Shown piece after piece: positions 9,538-18,374 of a stretch of DNA of 64,000 nucleotides. The stretch is from NCBI GenBank assembly GCA_016223135.1, contig JACRPQ010000009.1, forward strand, positions 1 to 64,000, in the 5' to 3' direction. The stretch is from Chloroflexota bacterium. GTDB taxonomy: Bacteria > Chloroflexota > Anaerolineae > Anaerolineales > Villigracilaceae. The stretch's first letter is position 1. Each line of letters begins with the position of its first letter. Position numbers and translations under genes: made by a program. The notes beneath the pieces are model-generated. The model made no database searches. It was not told the origin of the DNA and worked only from the letters and a program-made list of their open reading frames with translations.

Positions 9538-10920
9538 ATGCCTGACAAGAAACAGTCCGCCTGGCGTTATTTGTGGTTCTCGCAGGACATCCGCAGGAAA
9601 TTGCTCATTACCATGGGCATTCTGATCCTGTTCCGCATTGCGGCAAATGTGCCGGCGCCCGGCGTTGACCGGGCTGCCCTGCAAACCTTTTTTGCCGGCG
9701 CGGGTTCGGGAGGCTTTATCGGGTTTTTGAACCTGCTTTCCGGCGGCACACTTTCCAACTTCTCCGTGTTGGCAATGGGCGTGTACCCCTACATCACGGC
9801 ACAAATTATCCTGCAGTTGCTTGTGCCTATCATCCCCGCCCTCGAAAAGAAGATGAAAGATGACCCGCGTGAGGGGCGCAAGTGGATGGAAAAGTGGACC
9901 TATTACCTGGCAGTGCCTATGGCGGCGCTTTCCGCAATCGGTCAAATTAACACCTTCAACGCCTTTTCCCTGCAGGCCATCCAGCAGGTCATCATCCCCT
10001 TCGGTTTTACTTCCGAATTATGGCTGTCTTCGGTGACAACGCTGGTGGTCATGACTGCCGGGACGATGTTTGCGATCTGGCTGGGCGAATTGATTTCCGA
10101 ATATGGCATTCGCGGGCAGGGACTGTCGCTCGTGATTTTTGCTGGCATCGTTTCACAAATCCCGCAGCACCTTATTACGTTGTGGAATGACGAGGTCAAC
10201 CGCTGGTCTCTCATCACTGCCATGGTTGTCGTCATGGTATTGACCATCCTTGCCGTCGTGTATGTTCAGCAGGGACGCCGCAACGTTCCCATCATTTACC
10301 CGCAAAAGAGCGCCATCTTCTATGCGATGCAGCGCGGCAAGAATGTCCGCATGCCCCAGCCCACCCTGCCGCTCATGGTCAACCTGGCAGGCATGATCCC
10401 GTTGATTTTCGCCAGCGCGCTGTTGCAGTTTCCCGCCATTGTGGCTGGATTCTTTGTGCAGTCCGAAACGGTATGGGTAAAGAACGCTGCCGATGCCGTC
10501 CAGTCATTTTTCAATAGCACCGGTCCCGGTGCGTGGGGATACTGGACGCTCTACTTCCTCATGGTGGTGGGCTTTACCTACTTCTACACCACTGTTTTGT
10601 TCGACCAGCAAAACTATGGCGACAGCCTGAAACGTTCGGGCGCTCAGATTCCCGGCGTCCATAGCGGCACTGCCACACAGAAATATCTGAGCAAAATTCA
10701 GTCACGCATCACTTTGCCGGGCGCTCTCCTGCTGGGAGTGGTGGCGATCATGCCATTCCTCCTGCAATTGGTACTGCCTGCCGCTTCTTCAAGCGCCGGC
10801 TTATTCCTGGTCTCTTCCTCGGGCTTGCTCATCGTCGTGGGCGTCGTCCGCGACACGTTCATGAACATCGAGGCGGAACTCAAATTGCACGGTTATCAGG
10901 AAAAATTGCTCATCAGTTAG
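9538..10920 (+). CDS. secY: Preprotein translocase subunit SecY
   Basis: 460 residues, with about ten hydrophobic helices. Recognisable SecY segments are IAANVPAPGVD in the plug region, LALGVYPYI-like ALAMGVYPYITAQIILQLL, EYGIRGQGLSLVIFAGI, and QQNYGDSLKRSGAQIPG. It forms the protein-conducting channel of the plasma membrane with SecE and SecG, which are not in the window. Many lipoproteins in this window would depend on it. Confidence 0.97.
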   Translation: MPDKKQSAWRYLWFSQDIRRKLLITMGILILFRIAANVPAPGVDRAALQTFFAGAGSGGFIGFLNLLSGGTLSNFSVLAMGVYPYITAQIILQLLVPIIPALEKKMKDDPREGRKWMEKWTYYLAVPMAALSAIGQINTFNAFSLQAIQQVIIPFGFTSELWLSSVTTLVVMTAGTMFAIWLGELISEYGIRGQGLSLVIFAGIVSQIPQHLITLWNDEVNRWSLITAMVVVMVLTILAVVYVQQGRRNVPIIYPQKSAIFYAMQRGKNVRMPQPTLPLMVNLAGMIPLIFASALLQFPAIVAGFFVQSETVWVKNAADAVQSFFNSTGPGAWGYWTLYFLMVVGFTYFYTTVLFDQQNYGDSLKRSGAQIPGVHSGTATQKYLSKIQSRITLPGALLLGVVAIMPFLLQLVLPAASSSAGLFLVSSSGLLIVVGVVRDTFMNIEAELKLHGYQEKLLIS

Positions 10921-10929
10921 GAACAATCC

Positions 10930-11580
10930 ATGACCAAATACCTTGTCCTTCTGGGACCTCCGGGTGTAGGCAAAGGCACGCAGGCAAAAATACTTTCGGA
11001 AAGGACAGGTTTGGCGCATATCTCGTCCGGCGATTTGTTTCGCGAGAACCTTAAGAATCAGACAGAACTTGGGAAACTGGCTCAGAGCTATATGAGCCGC
11101 GGCGAACTCGTTCCCGATGACGTGACCATTGCCATGATCCGCGAACGCCTCAGCCGCCCGGACTGCAAAACCGGCGCCATCCTGGACGGCTTTCCCCGCA
11201 CCCCAGCCCAAGCAGACGCTCTCGAGGCGATGCTCAAGGAATTCAACGGTTGTGTGGATGCGGTGCCCTTCATCACAGCGGCGGAGGATGTGCTGGTGGA
11301 ACGTCTCAGCGGGCGCTGGACGTGCCGGGCAAACGGTCACATCTTCAATGAAAAGACCAACCCCCCGAAAACGCCGGGCATTTGCGATTTCGACGGCTCT
11401 GAACTTTACCAGCGCGATGACGACAAGGCTGAGACCGTCAAGCGCCGCATTCGCGTTTACCTGGAACAAACCAGCCCGCTTGTGGATTATTACCGCCGTC
11501 ACGGCAAATTGCTCGAAATTGATGGAATGCAGACCATCGAACAGGTTTCCCAAACGCTCGCTTCTGCATTGAAAATGTAG
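10930..11580 (+). CDS. adk: Adenylate kinase
   Basis: 216 residues. P-loop GPPGVGKGTQ at residues 8-17, and DGFPRTPAQADALE is the Adk signature. It interconverts ATP, AMP and ADP. The LID has the long-form sequence, but the zinc motif is incomplete: one Cys in TCRANGH, then CDFD, where zinc-binding kinases have CxxC and CxxC/D. Zinc binding is therefore doubtful. The secY-adk-map order is standard. Confidence 0.96.
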   Translation: MTKYLVLLGPPGVGKGTQAKILSERTGLAHISSGDLFRENLKNQTELGKLAQSYMSRGELVPDDVTIAMIRERLSRPDCKTGAILDGFPRTPAQADALEAMLKEFNGCVDAVPFITAAEDVLVERLSGRWTCRANGHIFNEKTNPPKTPGICDFDGSELYQRDDDKAETVKRRIRVYLEQTSPLVDYYRRHGKLLEIDGMQTIEQVSQTLASALKM

Positions 11581-11585
11581 TCACC

Positions 11586-12356
11586 ATGAGCTGGGCGCGT
11601 CAGATACACATCAAAAGCCAGTCTGAATTACAGGTTATGCGCGAGGCTGGTCGCATCAATGCAACAGTGTTGGCAACTGTAAAGGAACTTTTAAAACCGG
11701 GTGTTTCCACAGCCGACCTCAACGCGGCTGCTGAGGAAGTGCTGAGGAAGCACGGATGTAAATCGCCCTTCAAAGGATACGGATACCCCCCGTTTCCCGC
11801 GTCCATCACCGTGAGCATCAACGAGGAACTCGTTCACGGTATCCCGAGCAAATCGCGGAAGCTGAAAAGCGGCGATATTGTCTCGGTGGATTGCGGCACC
11901 ATCCTGGATGGGTTTGTGGCAGACTCGGCGTTCACTGCCGGGGTGGGAGAAATCTCCCGCGAAGCGCAGACCCTGCTCGAGGTCACGCGAGGCGCGCTCG
12001 ACGCCGCCATCGAAAAGATGCGGATCGGCAATCGCACAGGCGACGTCTCAGCGGCAATCCAGAAATACGTCGAGAGCCGCGGCTTTTTCGTGACGCGCGA
12101 GTACACCGGTCACGGTGTGGGGCGTCAGATGCACGAGGGTCCGCAGGTGCCGAATTACGGCAAGGCGGGCACGGGCGTGCCTCTGAAAGCGGGCATGACC
12201 ATTGCCATCGAACCGATGGTGTTGGTTGGCACGGCGGAAACGCGCGTTTTGCCCGACCGGTGGACGGTTGTGTCTGCAGACGGATCGTTGACAGCCCATT
12301 TCGAGCATTCGGTAGCGGTCACAGAAGGAGACCCTCTCATCCTGACGGACCTATAA
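11586..12356 (+). CDS. map: Methionine aminopeptidase, type I
   Basis: 256 residues. All five metal ligands can be seen: Asp in [12 protein letters not shown] and in VADSAFT, His in [14 protein letters not shown], Glu in IAIEPMV and Glu in [11 protein letters not shown]. It removes the N-terminal Met from new proteins. It follows adk after 5 bases. infA, which often follows, is absent. Confidence 0.97.
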   Translation: MSWARQIHIKSQSELQVMREAGRINATVLATVKELLKPGVSTADLNAAAEEVLRKHGCKSPFKGYGYPPFPASITVSINEELVHGIPSKSRKLKSGDIVSVDCGTILDGFVADSAFTAGVGEISREAQTLLEVTRGALDAAIEKMRIGNRTGDVSAAIQKYVESRGFFVTREYTGHGVGRQMHEGPQVPNYGKAGTGVPLKAGMTIAIEPMVLVGTAETRVLPDRWTVVSADGSLTAHFEHSVAVTEGDPLILTDL

Positions 12357-12367
12357 TGCTCATGGTC

Positions 12368-12396
12368 TGGACGAAACAAGAGTGAAAGTATATAAT
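12368..12396 (+). promoter_or_regulatory. Probable sigma-70-type promoter for rpmJ-rpsM-rpsK-rpsD
   Basis: TGGACG (12368-12373) and a perfect TATAAT (12391-12396) are 17 bases apart in the map-rpmJ gap. Transcription would begin near 12403 and give a leader of about 42 bases before rpmJ with its AAGGAGAA binding site. This would uncouple the alpha cluster from the spc cluster. Confidence 0.65.
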
Positions 12397-12444
12397 TATT
12401 ATCTTGGCTATTTGCTTCGAGGAATACGAGCAAGGAGAATTGAA

Positions 12445-12558
12445 ATGAAAGTTGCACCGTCAATACGGAAGCGCTGCGCCAAATGCAAAATCATCCGGCG
12501 CAAAGGCAGAGTGTTCGTCATCTGCGAAAATCCAAAACATAAACAGCGACAGGGATAG
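12445..12558 (+). CDS. rpmJ: 50S ribosomal protein L36
   Basis: 37 residues, a very short gene. Sequence starts [20 protein letters not shown] and has the zinc ligands CAKC, then C and H in ICENPKH, the zinc-binding (C+) form. GCAAGGAGAAT gives a strong ribosome binding site. It is immediately upstream of rpsM, its usual place. Confidence 0.96.
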   Translation: MKVAPSIRKRCAKCKIIRRKGRVFVICENPKHKQRQG

Positions 12559-12566
12559 TGTGAACT

Positions 12567-12953
12567 ATGGCAAGAATCGAAGGTGTTGACCTGCCCCGCA
12601 ACAAGCGGGTGGAAGTTGGTTTGACATATCTGTACGGCATCGGTCCCACGCGTGCAAGGGAGATTCTGGCTCACACGCGGGTCAATCCCGATACCCGTGT
12701 GAAGGACCTGTCCGAGGCGGATGTGGCGGCGATTCGTGAATATATCAGCAAGAACTTCACGGTGGAAGGCGATTTGCGCCGTGAAGTTCAAATGAACATC
12801 AAGCGCCTGATCGAAATCGGCTCTTATCGCGGCTTGCGCCATCGCCGCAATTTGCCGGTGCGCGGTCAGCGAACGCGGACAAATGCGCGCACACGCAAGG
12901 GCGTCAAGAAGACCGTTGCCGGTCGCGGACGCCGACGCGGCGCCAAGAAATAA
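12567..12953 (+). CDS. rpsM: 30S ribosomal protein S13
   Basis: 128 residues. Starts [20 protein letters not shown] with the helix-hairpin-helix region [12 protein letters not shown]; the C-terminal tail [20 protein letters not shown] reaches the P site. S13 bridges the subunits with L5. Confidence 0.98.
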   Translation: MARIEGVDLPRNKRVEVGLTYLYGIGPTRAREILAHTRVNPDTRVKDLSEADVAAIREYISKNFTVEGDLRREVQMNIKRLIEIGSYRGLRHRRNLPVRGQRTRTNARTRKGVKKTVAGRGRRRGAKK

Positions 12954-12968
12954 ACGGCTGGAGAAACT

Positions 12969-13373
12969 ATGGCTCAAAGTGTACGTTCCACGCGCCGCAG
13001 CGCAGGCGCCAAAAAAACCAAACGCACTTTGTCTTCCGGACAGGTGCATATCTTTGCTTCCTTCAATAACACGATTGTCACTGTGACCGATATGGAAGGC
13101 AACACCGTTGCCTGGGGAAGCGCCGGTTCGGCAGGTTTCAAAGGCTCGCGCAAGAGCACGCCGTTTGCCGCCCGCCTTGCCGCCGAGCAGGCGATTAAAG
13201 CCGCCCAGCAGTTGGGCATCCAGGAAGTGGAGTTGTATGTCAAAGGTCCCGGCCCGGGGCGCGAAAATGCCATTCGTGCCGTGCAGGCAATGGGGCTGAA
13301 AGTGCGCTCCATTTCGGACGTGACACCGGTTCCGCACAACGGATGCCGCCCGCCCAAAAAGCGACGCGTGTAA
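12969..13373 (+). CDS. rpsK: 30S ribosomal protein S11
   Basis: 134 residues. Contains [19 protein letters not shown] and ends [17 protein letters not shown], both diagnostic of S11, which lines the mRNA exit. The N-terminus carries a short Arg/Lys-rich extension. Confidence 0.98.
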   Translation: MAQSVRSTRRSAGAKKTKRTLSSGQVHIFASFNNTIVTVTDMEGNTVAWGSAGSAGFKGSRKSTPFAARLAAEQAIKAAQQLGIQEVELYVKGPGPGRENAIRAVQAMGLKVRSISDVTPVPHNGCRPPKKRRV

Positions 13374-13402
13374 TTTGAAGTTGATGTAGAGGAAAGTAAT
13401 TT

Positions 13403-14053
13403 ATGTCGAAAAATATCAGTCCGGTTTGTAAACTTTGCCGGCGCGAAGGCGAAAAACTCTATCTCAAGGGTGAGCGTTGTTTTACCCCCAAGTGCGCATT
13501 TGAACGGAGAAGCTACGCGCCTGGTCAGCATGGACGCACGGGCAGCCGCGGCGGCGGCAGCCGCACGGGGCGCGAATCCGACTACCTTCGTCAGTTGCGC
13601 GCCAAACAACGCGCCCGCCGTGTGTATGGCGTTTTGGAGCGCCAGTTCCGCCGTTACTATGAAGTTGCCCTCCAACGCCGCGGTCTCACCGGTTTGAATT
13701 TATTGCAAATTCTCGAGTCCCGTTTGGACAATGTGGTGTACCGTCTTGGCTACGCCTCCAGCCGGGCGCAGGCGCGCCTCATGGTGACGCACGGGCATTT
13801 CACCGTCAATAACCGCCGCACCGATGTGCCTTCCATGCTGCTGCATGAGGGCGATGTTGTCGCCGTGCGTGAAGGTTCGCGCGACTTGGCATACTTCAAA
13901 GCGCTCAGCGAACAGGCTGAAGCGCGGACGGTGCCTGCCTGGCTGAGCCGGGACACGAAACAGTTATCCGGAGTCGTCCAGCGCCTGCCCGAACGCAGCG
14001 AAATTGACGGCACCCTGAACGAGCAGTTGATCGTTGAATACTACTCGAGGTAA
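13403..14053 (+). CDS. rpsD: 30S ribosomal protein S4, zinc-binding type
   Basis: 216 residues. The first 40 residues hold CKLCRREG...CFTPKC, the four-Cys zinc site of the C+ form of S4. The S4 RNA-binding domain follows ([20 protein letters not shown]). S4 nucleates 30S assembly and, in E. coli, represses the alpha operon. Confidence 0.97.
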   Translation: MSKNISPVCKLCRREGEKLYLKGERCFTPKCAFERRSYAPGQHGRTGSRGGGSRTGRESDYLRQLRAKQRARRVYGVLERQFRRYYEVALQRRGLTGLNLLQILESRLDNVVYRLGYASSRAQARLMVTHGHFTVNNRRTDVPSMLLHEGDVVAVREGSRDLAYFKALSEQAEARTVPAWLSRDTKQLSGVVQRLPERSEIDGTLNEQLIVEYYSR

Positions 14054-14063
14054 TCGTTGGAAC

Positions 14064-14099
14064 AAGCCTTCGGCAGTATGCTTGATTGCCGGGGCTTTT
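14064..14099 (+). terminator. Terminator-like hairpin between rpsD and rpoA
   Basis: AAGCC (14064-14068) and CGGCA (14071-14075) pair with TGCCG (14087-14091) and GGCTT (14093-14097), followed by TTTTATT. It has the shape of an intrinsic terminator, but lies inside the operon 26 bases before rpoA. It most likely acts as a partial attenuator that sets rpoA expression relative to the ribosomal genes. Confidence 0.6.
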
Positions 14100-14125
14100 A
14101 TTGAAAAGAATGGGAGAGGTGAACC

Positions 14126-15094
14126 GTGACGGGTATCTCGAACATGGTGATGCCAAAGATCGAGCGTGAGGCTGAGGCTCGAAATTACGGTAAGTTCATT
14201 ATCAGCCCCTTGGAACGCGGCTATGGCGTGACGCTTGGCAACTCGCTGCGTCGCGTCCTGCTCTCCTCGCTGGAGGGCGCGGCGGTGACATCCATGCGCA
14301 TCGCCGATGTGCTGCACGAATTCAGCGACATCCCCGGCGTGCGCGAAGATGTCATCCAAGTGATGCTGCAAGTCAAACAACTGCGCCTCAAATTGGACGG
14401 CGTGGAAAGCACACGTATGCATCTGGAAGTGCGCGGCGAAGGAACAGTCACCGCGGCAGACATCATCACCCCCGCCGAAGTGGAAATCGTCAACCCCGAA
14501 CTGTTCCTCTTCACGGTGGATAACCCCAAAACCAAACTCGACATCGAATTTACCGTTGAGCGCGGACGCGGTTATTCCCCCGCAAACGAACGCAGCGGGC
14601 ACATGCCCATCGGCGAACTGCCGATTGATGCCATCTTCAGCCCGGTCAAGCGCGTCAATTGGGAGGTGACCTCCGCCCGTGTGGGGCAGAGCACCAACTA
14701 CGATAAACTCATCCTCGAAATTTGGACCGACGGCACCATCTCCCCCGAACGCGCCTTAAGCACTGCCGCCAAAATCATCATTGACCAACTGCGCTACATC
14801 GCCGGCATCAGCGAAGAAACCCTGACCGTGCCGGTGGAAAAAGCCGCCGGCAGCAGCCGTATCGCCAGTGAATTGGCGGATACCCCCGTTGAAGCCCTGG
14901 ACCTGTCGGTGCGCGTCTTCAATTCGCTCAAACGCACCGGCATCACCACAGTCGGCGACGTGCTCGACCTGCTGGAAAAAGGCGAAACGGCAGTCATGTC
15001 CATCCGCAACTTCGGTGAAAAGAGTCTCGACGAGCTCCGCCAGAAGATGCAGGAAAAGGGCTTCATGAAAATCGATTCGAATTCTGCGGAGTAA
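14126..15094 (+). CDS. rpoA: DNA-directed RNA polymerase alpha subunit
   Basis: 322 residues from a GTG start preceded by GGGAGAGG. The N-terminal dimerisation domain has FIISPLERGYGVTLGNSLRR; the C-terminal domain has GITTVGDVLDLLEKGE and the NFGEKSLDELRQKM helix that contacts UP elements and activators. A short N-terminal extension precedes the conserved core. Confidence 0.98.
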   Translation: MTGISNMVMPKIEREAEARNYGKFIISPLERGYGVTLGNSLRRVLLSSLEGAAVTSMRIADVLHEFSDIPGVREDVIQVMLQVKQLRLKLDGVESTRMHLEVRGEGTVTAADIITPAEVEIVNPELFLFTVDNPKTKLDIEFTVERGRGYSPANERSGHMPIGELPIDAIFSPVKRVNWEVTSARVGQSTNYDKLILEIWTDGTISPERALSTAAKIIIDQLRYIAGISEETLTVPVEKAAGSSRIASELADTPVEALDLSVRVFNSLKRTGITTVGDVLDLLEKGETAVMSIRNFGEKSLDELRQKMQEKGFMKIDSNSAE

Positions 15095-15101
15095 TGTAGA
15101 C

Positions 15102-15479
15102 ATGCGACACCAGATATCCGGTTACCGGCTCGGACGCAGCACAGGCGCTCGCCTTGCACTGCGCCGCAACCTCATCAAACAATTTTTTATCCACGAGCGC
15201 ATCAAAACCACGCGCGCCAAAGCCGCCGCCATCCGCGGCGAAGCGGAGCGCCTCATCACGCTTGCCCGCAACAGCGCCCAGGCGGATGACGCTCAAAAAG
15301 TCCACGCGCGGCGCCTGGCAGCCGCCAAACTGGGCGACAATCAGGTCATCAAACGCCTGTTCGACGACATCGCCCCGCGTTATGCCAACCGCAACGGCGG
15401 TTACACCCGCGTCCTCAAACTGGGTCCCCGCATGGGCGATTCGGCGGAGATGGTCTTGTTGGAACTGGTAGAAGAGTAA
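15102..15479 (+). CDS. rplQ: 50S ribosomal protein L17
   Basis: 125 residues. Starts MRHQISGYRLGRSTGARLAL and contains IKTTRAKAAAIRGEAERLIT, the L17 core. It lies 7 bases after rpoA, its usual partner, and near the tunnel exit in the ribosome. Confidence 0.97.
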   Translation: MRHQISGYRLGRSTGARLALRRNLIKQFFIHERIKTTRAKAAAIRGEAERLITLARNSAQADDAQKVHARRLAAAKLGDNQVIKRLFDDIAPRYANRNGGYTRVLKLGPRMGDSAEMVLLELVEE

Positions 15480-15480
15480 G

Positions 15481-15510
15481 CCAGTCATTCAGTGATCAGT
15501 AGTCAGTAAG
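15481..15510 (+). repeat. Short R4-type repeat (CAGTGATCAGTAGTCAG)
   Basis: The 30 bases between rplQ and truA are made of overlapping AGTCA/GATCAGT/AGTCAGT units; a second copy lies at 44207-44241. The truA GTG start is fused to its end, so truA has no recognisable Shine-Dalgarno sequence. Confidence 0.5.
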
Positions 15511-16268
15511 TGGCACGTTACAAATTGATCCTTGCCTACGACGGCTCGAACTTCTCCGGCAGCCAGCGCCAGGCAGGCAAGCGGACGGTGCAGGGCGAAC
15601 TTGAAAAAGCTCTGACAAAACTCGGCTGGACGGGACGCTCCATCCTGCTCTCCGGGCGGACGGACAGCGGCGTTCACGCCACGGGGCAGGTGGCTGCGGC
15701 AGACCTCAACTGGTCCCACTCCGACAGCGACCTGCTGCGCGCTTTGAACTCCCTCCTGCCAGCCGATTTAGTAGTGCGGGCGCTCGAAGCAGTGGATGCG
15801 AAATTCCATCCCCGTTTCGATGCCGTTTCCCGCACTTACCGCTATCGCTTGTTCTGCCAGCCTCTGCGCGACCCGCTCCGCGAACGGTTTGCCTGGCGGG
15901 TTCATCCTCCTGCGGATGTCTCTCTGTTGCAGGGAGCCGCGCAGCCATTCCTCGGCACGCACGACTTTTCCGCCTTCGGTTCCCCGACCACTCCCAGAGG
16001 CGGAACCGTGCGAACCGTGATGAAAGCCGCATGGACGCAAACCGGCGGCGACGAATGGCAATTCGAAGTGCAGGCGGATGCCTTCCTCTACCGCATGGTG
16101 CGCCGCATGGTGTTCCTGCAGGTTGCAGCGGCACAGGGAAAGGTGTCAGTGGAGGTCATTGCCCGTTCTTTAGCGAAGCAGGCTGCGGCGGAGTTCCGAA
16201 GCGTCCTGCCGGCAGGTCTTGCGCCTGCGCACGGGCTGACGCTCGTCGAGGTCGAGTATCGTAGTTAG
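15510..16268 (+). CDS. truA: tRNA pseudouridine(38-40) synthase TruA
   Basis: 252 residues from a GTG start. The catalytic Asp lies in LSGRTDSGVHATGQ, and LILAYDGSNFSGSQRQ and FLYRMVRRMV are also TruA signatures. It modifies U38-U40 in the anticodon arm of tRNA. Location between rplQ and rplM is common in bacteria. The region just upstream is an R4-type repeat and lacks a Shine-Dalgarno motif. Confidence 0.95.
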   Translation: MARYKLILAYDGSNFSGSQRQAGKRTVQGELEKALTKLGWTGRSILLSGRTDSGVHATGQVAAADLNWSHSDSDLLRALNSLLPADLVVRALEAVDAKFHPRFDAVSRTYRYRLFCQPLRDPLRERFAWRVHPPADVSLLQGAAQPFLGTHDFSAFGSPTTPRGGTVRTVMKAAWTQTGGDEWQFEVQADAFLYRMVRRMVFLQVAAAQGKVSVEVIARSLAKQAAAEFRSVLPAGLAPAHGLTLVEVEYRS

Positions 16269-16340
16269 GATCAATTGTCTAAAAATAAAATTTGCATCAC
16301 CTGCGCCTGGAAGCGCAGAGTAAGAAACGGAGATTGGAAA

Positions 16341-16787
16341 GTGTACAAATCGTACTATCCGAAAGCAAGCGAAATCGAACGCAAATGGGTGTTGGTGGAC
16401 GCCGAAGGGCAGAACCTGGGACGCCTCGCCTCGCGCATTGCGCATGTGCTGCTGGGCAAGCACAAGCCGACTTTCACGCCGGGCGTGGAAATGGGCGATA
16501 CGGTGGTGGTCATCAACTGTGAAAAGGTGACCGTGACCGGCACAAAGACGAGTTCGAAATTGACATCCAAGATGTATTACAAACATTCGAACTACCCCGG
16601 CGGACTCAAAGCCATTTCTCTGCGCGATCAGTTGCAGCAGCATCCCGACCGCGTGCTGCGTGCGGCGGTGTGGGGCATGCTGCCGCATAACCGCATGGGA
16701 CGTTCCCTGCTCAAGCGCTTGAAAATCTACGCAGGTCCGAACCACCCGCATGGCACGAACAATCCCGAACCGCTGGCGATTGCCTGA
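16341..16787 (+). CDS. rplM: 50S ribosomal protein L13
   Basis: 148 residues from the GTG at 16341, which follows CGGAGATTGG and gives the normal L13 length. A frame open from 16275 would add 22 residues with no family match and is rejected. Signatures: RKWVLVDAEGQNLGRLAS, VWGMLPHNRMGRSLLKRLK and YAGPNHPHG. Confidence 0.95.
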   Translation: MYKSYYPKASEIERKWVLVDAEGQNLGRLASRIAHVLLGKHKPTFTPGVEMGDTVVVINCEKVTVTGTKTSSKLTSKMYYKHSNYPGGLKAISLRDQLQQHPDRVLRAAVWGMLPHNRMGRSLLKRLKIYAGPNHPHGTNNPEPLAIA

Positions 16788-16804
16788 AATAAGGAAGAAG
16801 AAAT

Positions 16805-17197
16805 ATGGCACAATATCATGAAGCAGTAGGACGCCGCAAGGAAAGCACCGCGCGCGTACGCGTGATGAGCGGCTCTGGCGCCTTTATCGTCAACGAGAAG
16901 GCGGCAAACGTGTACTTTCCCCGCATTGGCGATTTGCAGGACATCCTGCGTCCCTTTACCGCAGTCGGCGAGGAAGCCGGCAAGTACGACATCAGCGTCA
17001 AAGTGCAGGGCGGCGGCGTCAGCGGTCAAACCGAGGCGGTGCGCCTGGGTTTGGCGCGCGCCCTCCAAGCGATCAATGCCGATTGGACCGCTGCGCTCCG
17101 CAAGCACGGTTTGCTCACCCGCGATGCCCGCGAGAAGGAACGCAAGAAACCCGGTCTCAAGAAGGCACGCAAGGCGCCTACCTACACCAAGCGTTAA
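16805..17197 (+). CDS. rpsI: 30S ribosomal protein S9
   Basis: 130 residues. Starts YHEAVGRRKESTARVRVMSG and ends KKARKAPTYTKR, whose C-terminal Arg touches the P-site tRNA. rplM-rpsI is a universal pair. It is the last gene of the ribosomal cluster in the window. Confidence 0.98.
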   Translation: MAQYHEAVGRRKESTARVRVMSGSGAFIVNEKAANVYFPRIGDLQDILRPFTAVGEEAGKYDISVKVQGGGVSGQTEAVRLGLARALQAINADWTAALRKHGLLTRDAREKERKKPGLKKARKAPTYTKR

Positions 17198-17224
17198 TCC
17201 TTTTCTGGAGTTACAGCCAGAGTT

Positions 17225-17267
17225 GTAATTGGTAATTCGTGCATTACGAATTACCAATTACCTTTTA
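17225..17267 (+). terminator. R1-type perfect palindrome acting as terminator after rpsI
   Basis: A 16-bp stem (17225-17240 with 17246-17261) around the loop GCATT is followed by CTTTTAA. The arms are GTAATTGGTAATTCGT and its exact complement, the core of repeat family R1 seen at several other places. The stem and short T-run suggest it ends the ribosomal message. Confidence 0.6.
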
Positions 17268-17281
17268 ATGGAGATTTTGCG

Positions 17282-18364
17282 ATGGACTTTGCCCTGCTTT
17301 CTTCGGTATTTGACGCGCTCCGCTTCACGCCGCCCTCGAGGTTGATCCTGCTCGAAGCGCCGACCCTCGCCTCCGCGCATGTGCCGCCCTATCCGCCCGA
17401 TATGCCGGCGCTGCTGATGGGGGTGAATTCGCCGGAACTTGCCGCGCAGTTGAAGAATGTCCTGCTCGCTGTCTATCCAAAAGAACACACGATTGTTGTC
17501 GTGGAAGGTGGAAAGCGAAGAGAAGAAAAAATTGACGACCTGGATAAAGGTTCCTTTTCAGCGCAGACCTGTTGGTACGTCCCGCCTCTCGGCGAGGGGA
17601 CATCCTTCGAGGCGTTCGCTGAAATCGTCGCCCACCTGCGCGCGCCGGAGGGCTGTCCGTGGGACAGGGAACAGACGCACGCCACGCTCCGCAAACACCT
17701 GCTTGAGGAAGCCTATGAAGCCATCTCCGCCATTGACTCGGGCGACTTTGCCGCCATGCGCGAAGAGTTCGGCGACCTGCTCCTGCAAATCGTCCTGCAA
17801 TCGCAGATTGCCAACGAAGAGGGGCAGTTCAACGTCAACCAGGTGATTCACGGCATCCACTCGAAAATTGTGCGGCGGCATCCGCATGTGTTCGGCGACC
17901 TGAAACTGGACGGCGTGGACGGCGTGCTGGCGAATTGGGAGAAACTAAAAGAGAAGGAAAGAGGCAGGAAGAATGATGACAAAGGAATGCTGGACGGCGT
18001 GCCGCTGGCGTTACCTGCCTTGAGCCAGGCGCAGGAATATCAGGAACGCGCCGCGCGCGTCGGGTTTGACTGGACCGAAATCGAGGGAGTTCTTGATAAG
18101 ATTGCCGAAGAAATCGAGGAAGTACGCCAGGCGAACAACAGCGCCGAACTTGCTTCGGAACTCGGCGACCTGCTGTTTGCCCTCGTCAATCTGGCGCGCT
18201 GGAAGAAGGTGGACGCCGAATCCGCCCTGCGCGCGACGAACATGAAATTCAAGAAACGCTTTGCCCATGTGGAGCAGGGCGCGAAGCGACAGGGCAGGAA
18301 TGTATCGGAACTGACGCTGGATGAGATGGAGGCGCTGTGGCAGGAGGCAAAGACGGCGGAGTGA
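17282..18364 (+). CDS. mazG: Nucleoside triphosphate pyrophosphohydrolase MazG with N-terminal remnant domain
   Basis: 360 residues. From about residue 115 it is MazG: CPWDREQTHATLRKHLLEEA, then EEAYE and EEFGD metal-binding motifs, repeated more weakly in the second half (EEIEEV, SELGDLLF). It hydrolyses non-canonical or excess NTPs. The first about 105 residues resemble only the C-terminal half of a tetrapyrrole-methylase-like domain, as in YabN-type fusions, so the methylase part appears to have been shortened. That reading is inference. Confidence 0.88.
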   Translation: MDFALLSSVFDALRFTPPSRLILLEAPTLASAHVPPYPPDMPALLMGVNSPELAAQLKNVLLAVYPKEHTIVVVEGGKRREEKIDDLDKGSFSAQTCWYVPPLGEGTSFEAFAEIVAHLRAPEGCPWDREQTHATLRKHLLEEAYEAISAIDSGDFAAMREEFGDLLLQIVLQSQIANEEGQFNVNQVIHGIHSKIVRRHPHVFGDLKLDGVDGVLANWEKLKEKERGRKNDDKGMLDGVPLALPALSQAQEYQERAARVGFDWTEIEGVLDKIAEEIEEVRQANNSAELASELGDLLFALVNLARWKKVDAESALRATNMKFKKRFAHVEQGAKRQGRNVSELTLDEMEALWQEAKTAE

Positions 18365-18374
18365 CAGGCAAGGG

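Noticed and set aside
16275-16340. 22-codon extension of L13
   Set aside because: L13 has the normal length from the GTG at 16341, which has a good ribosome binding site.
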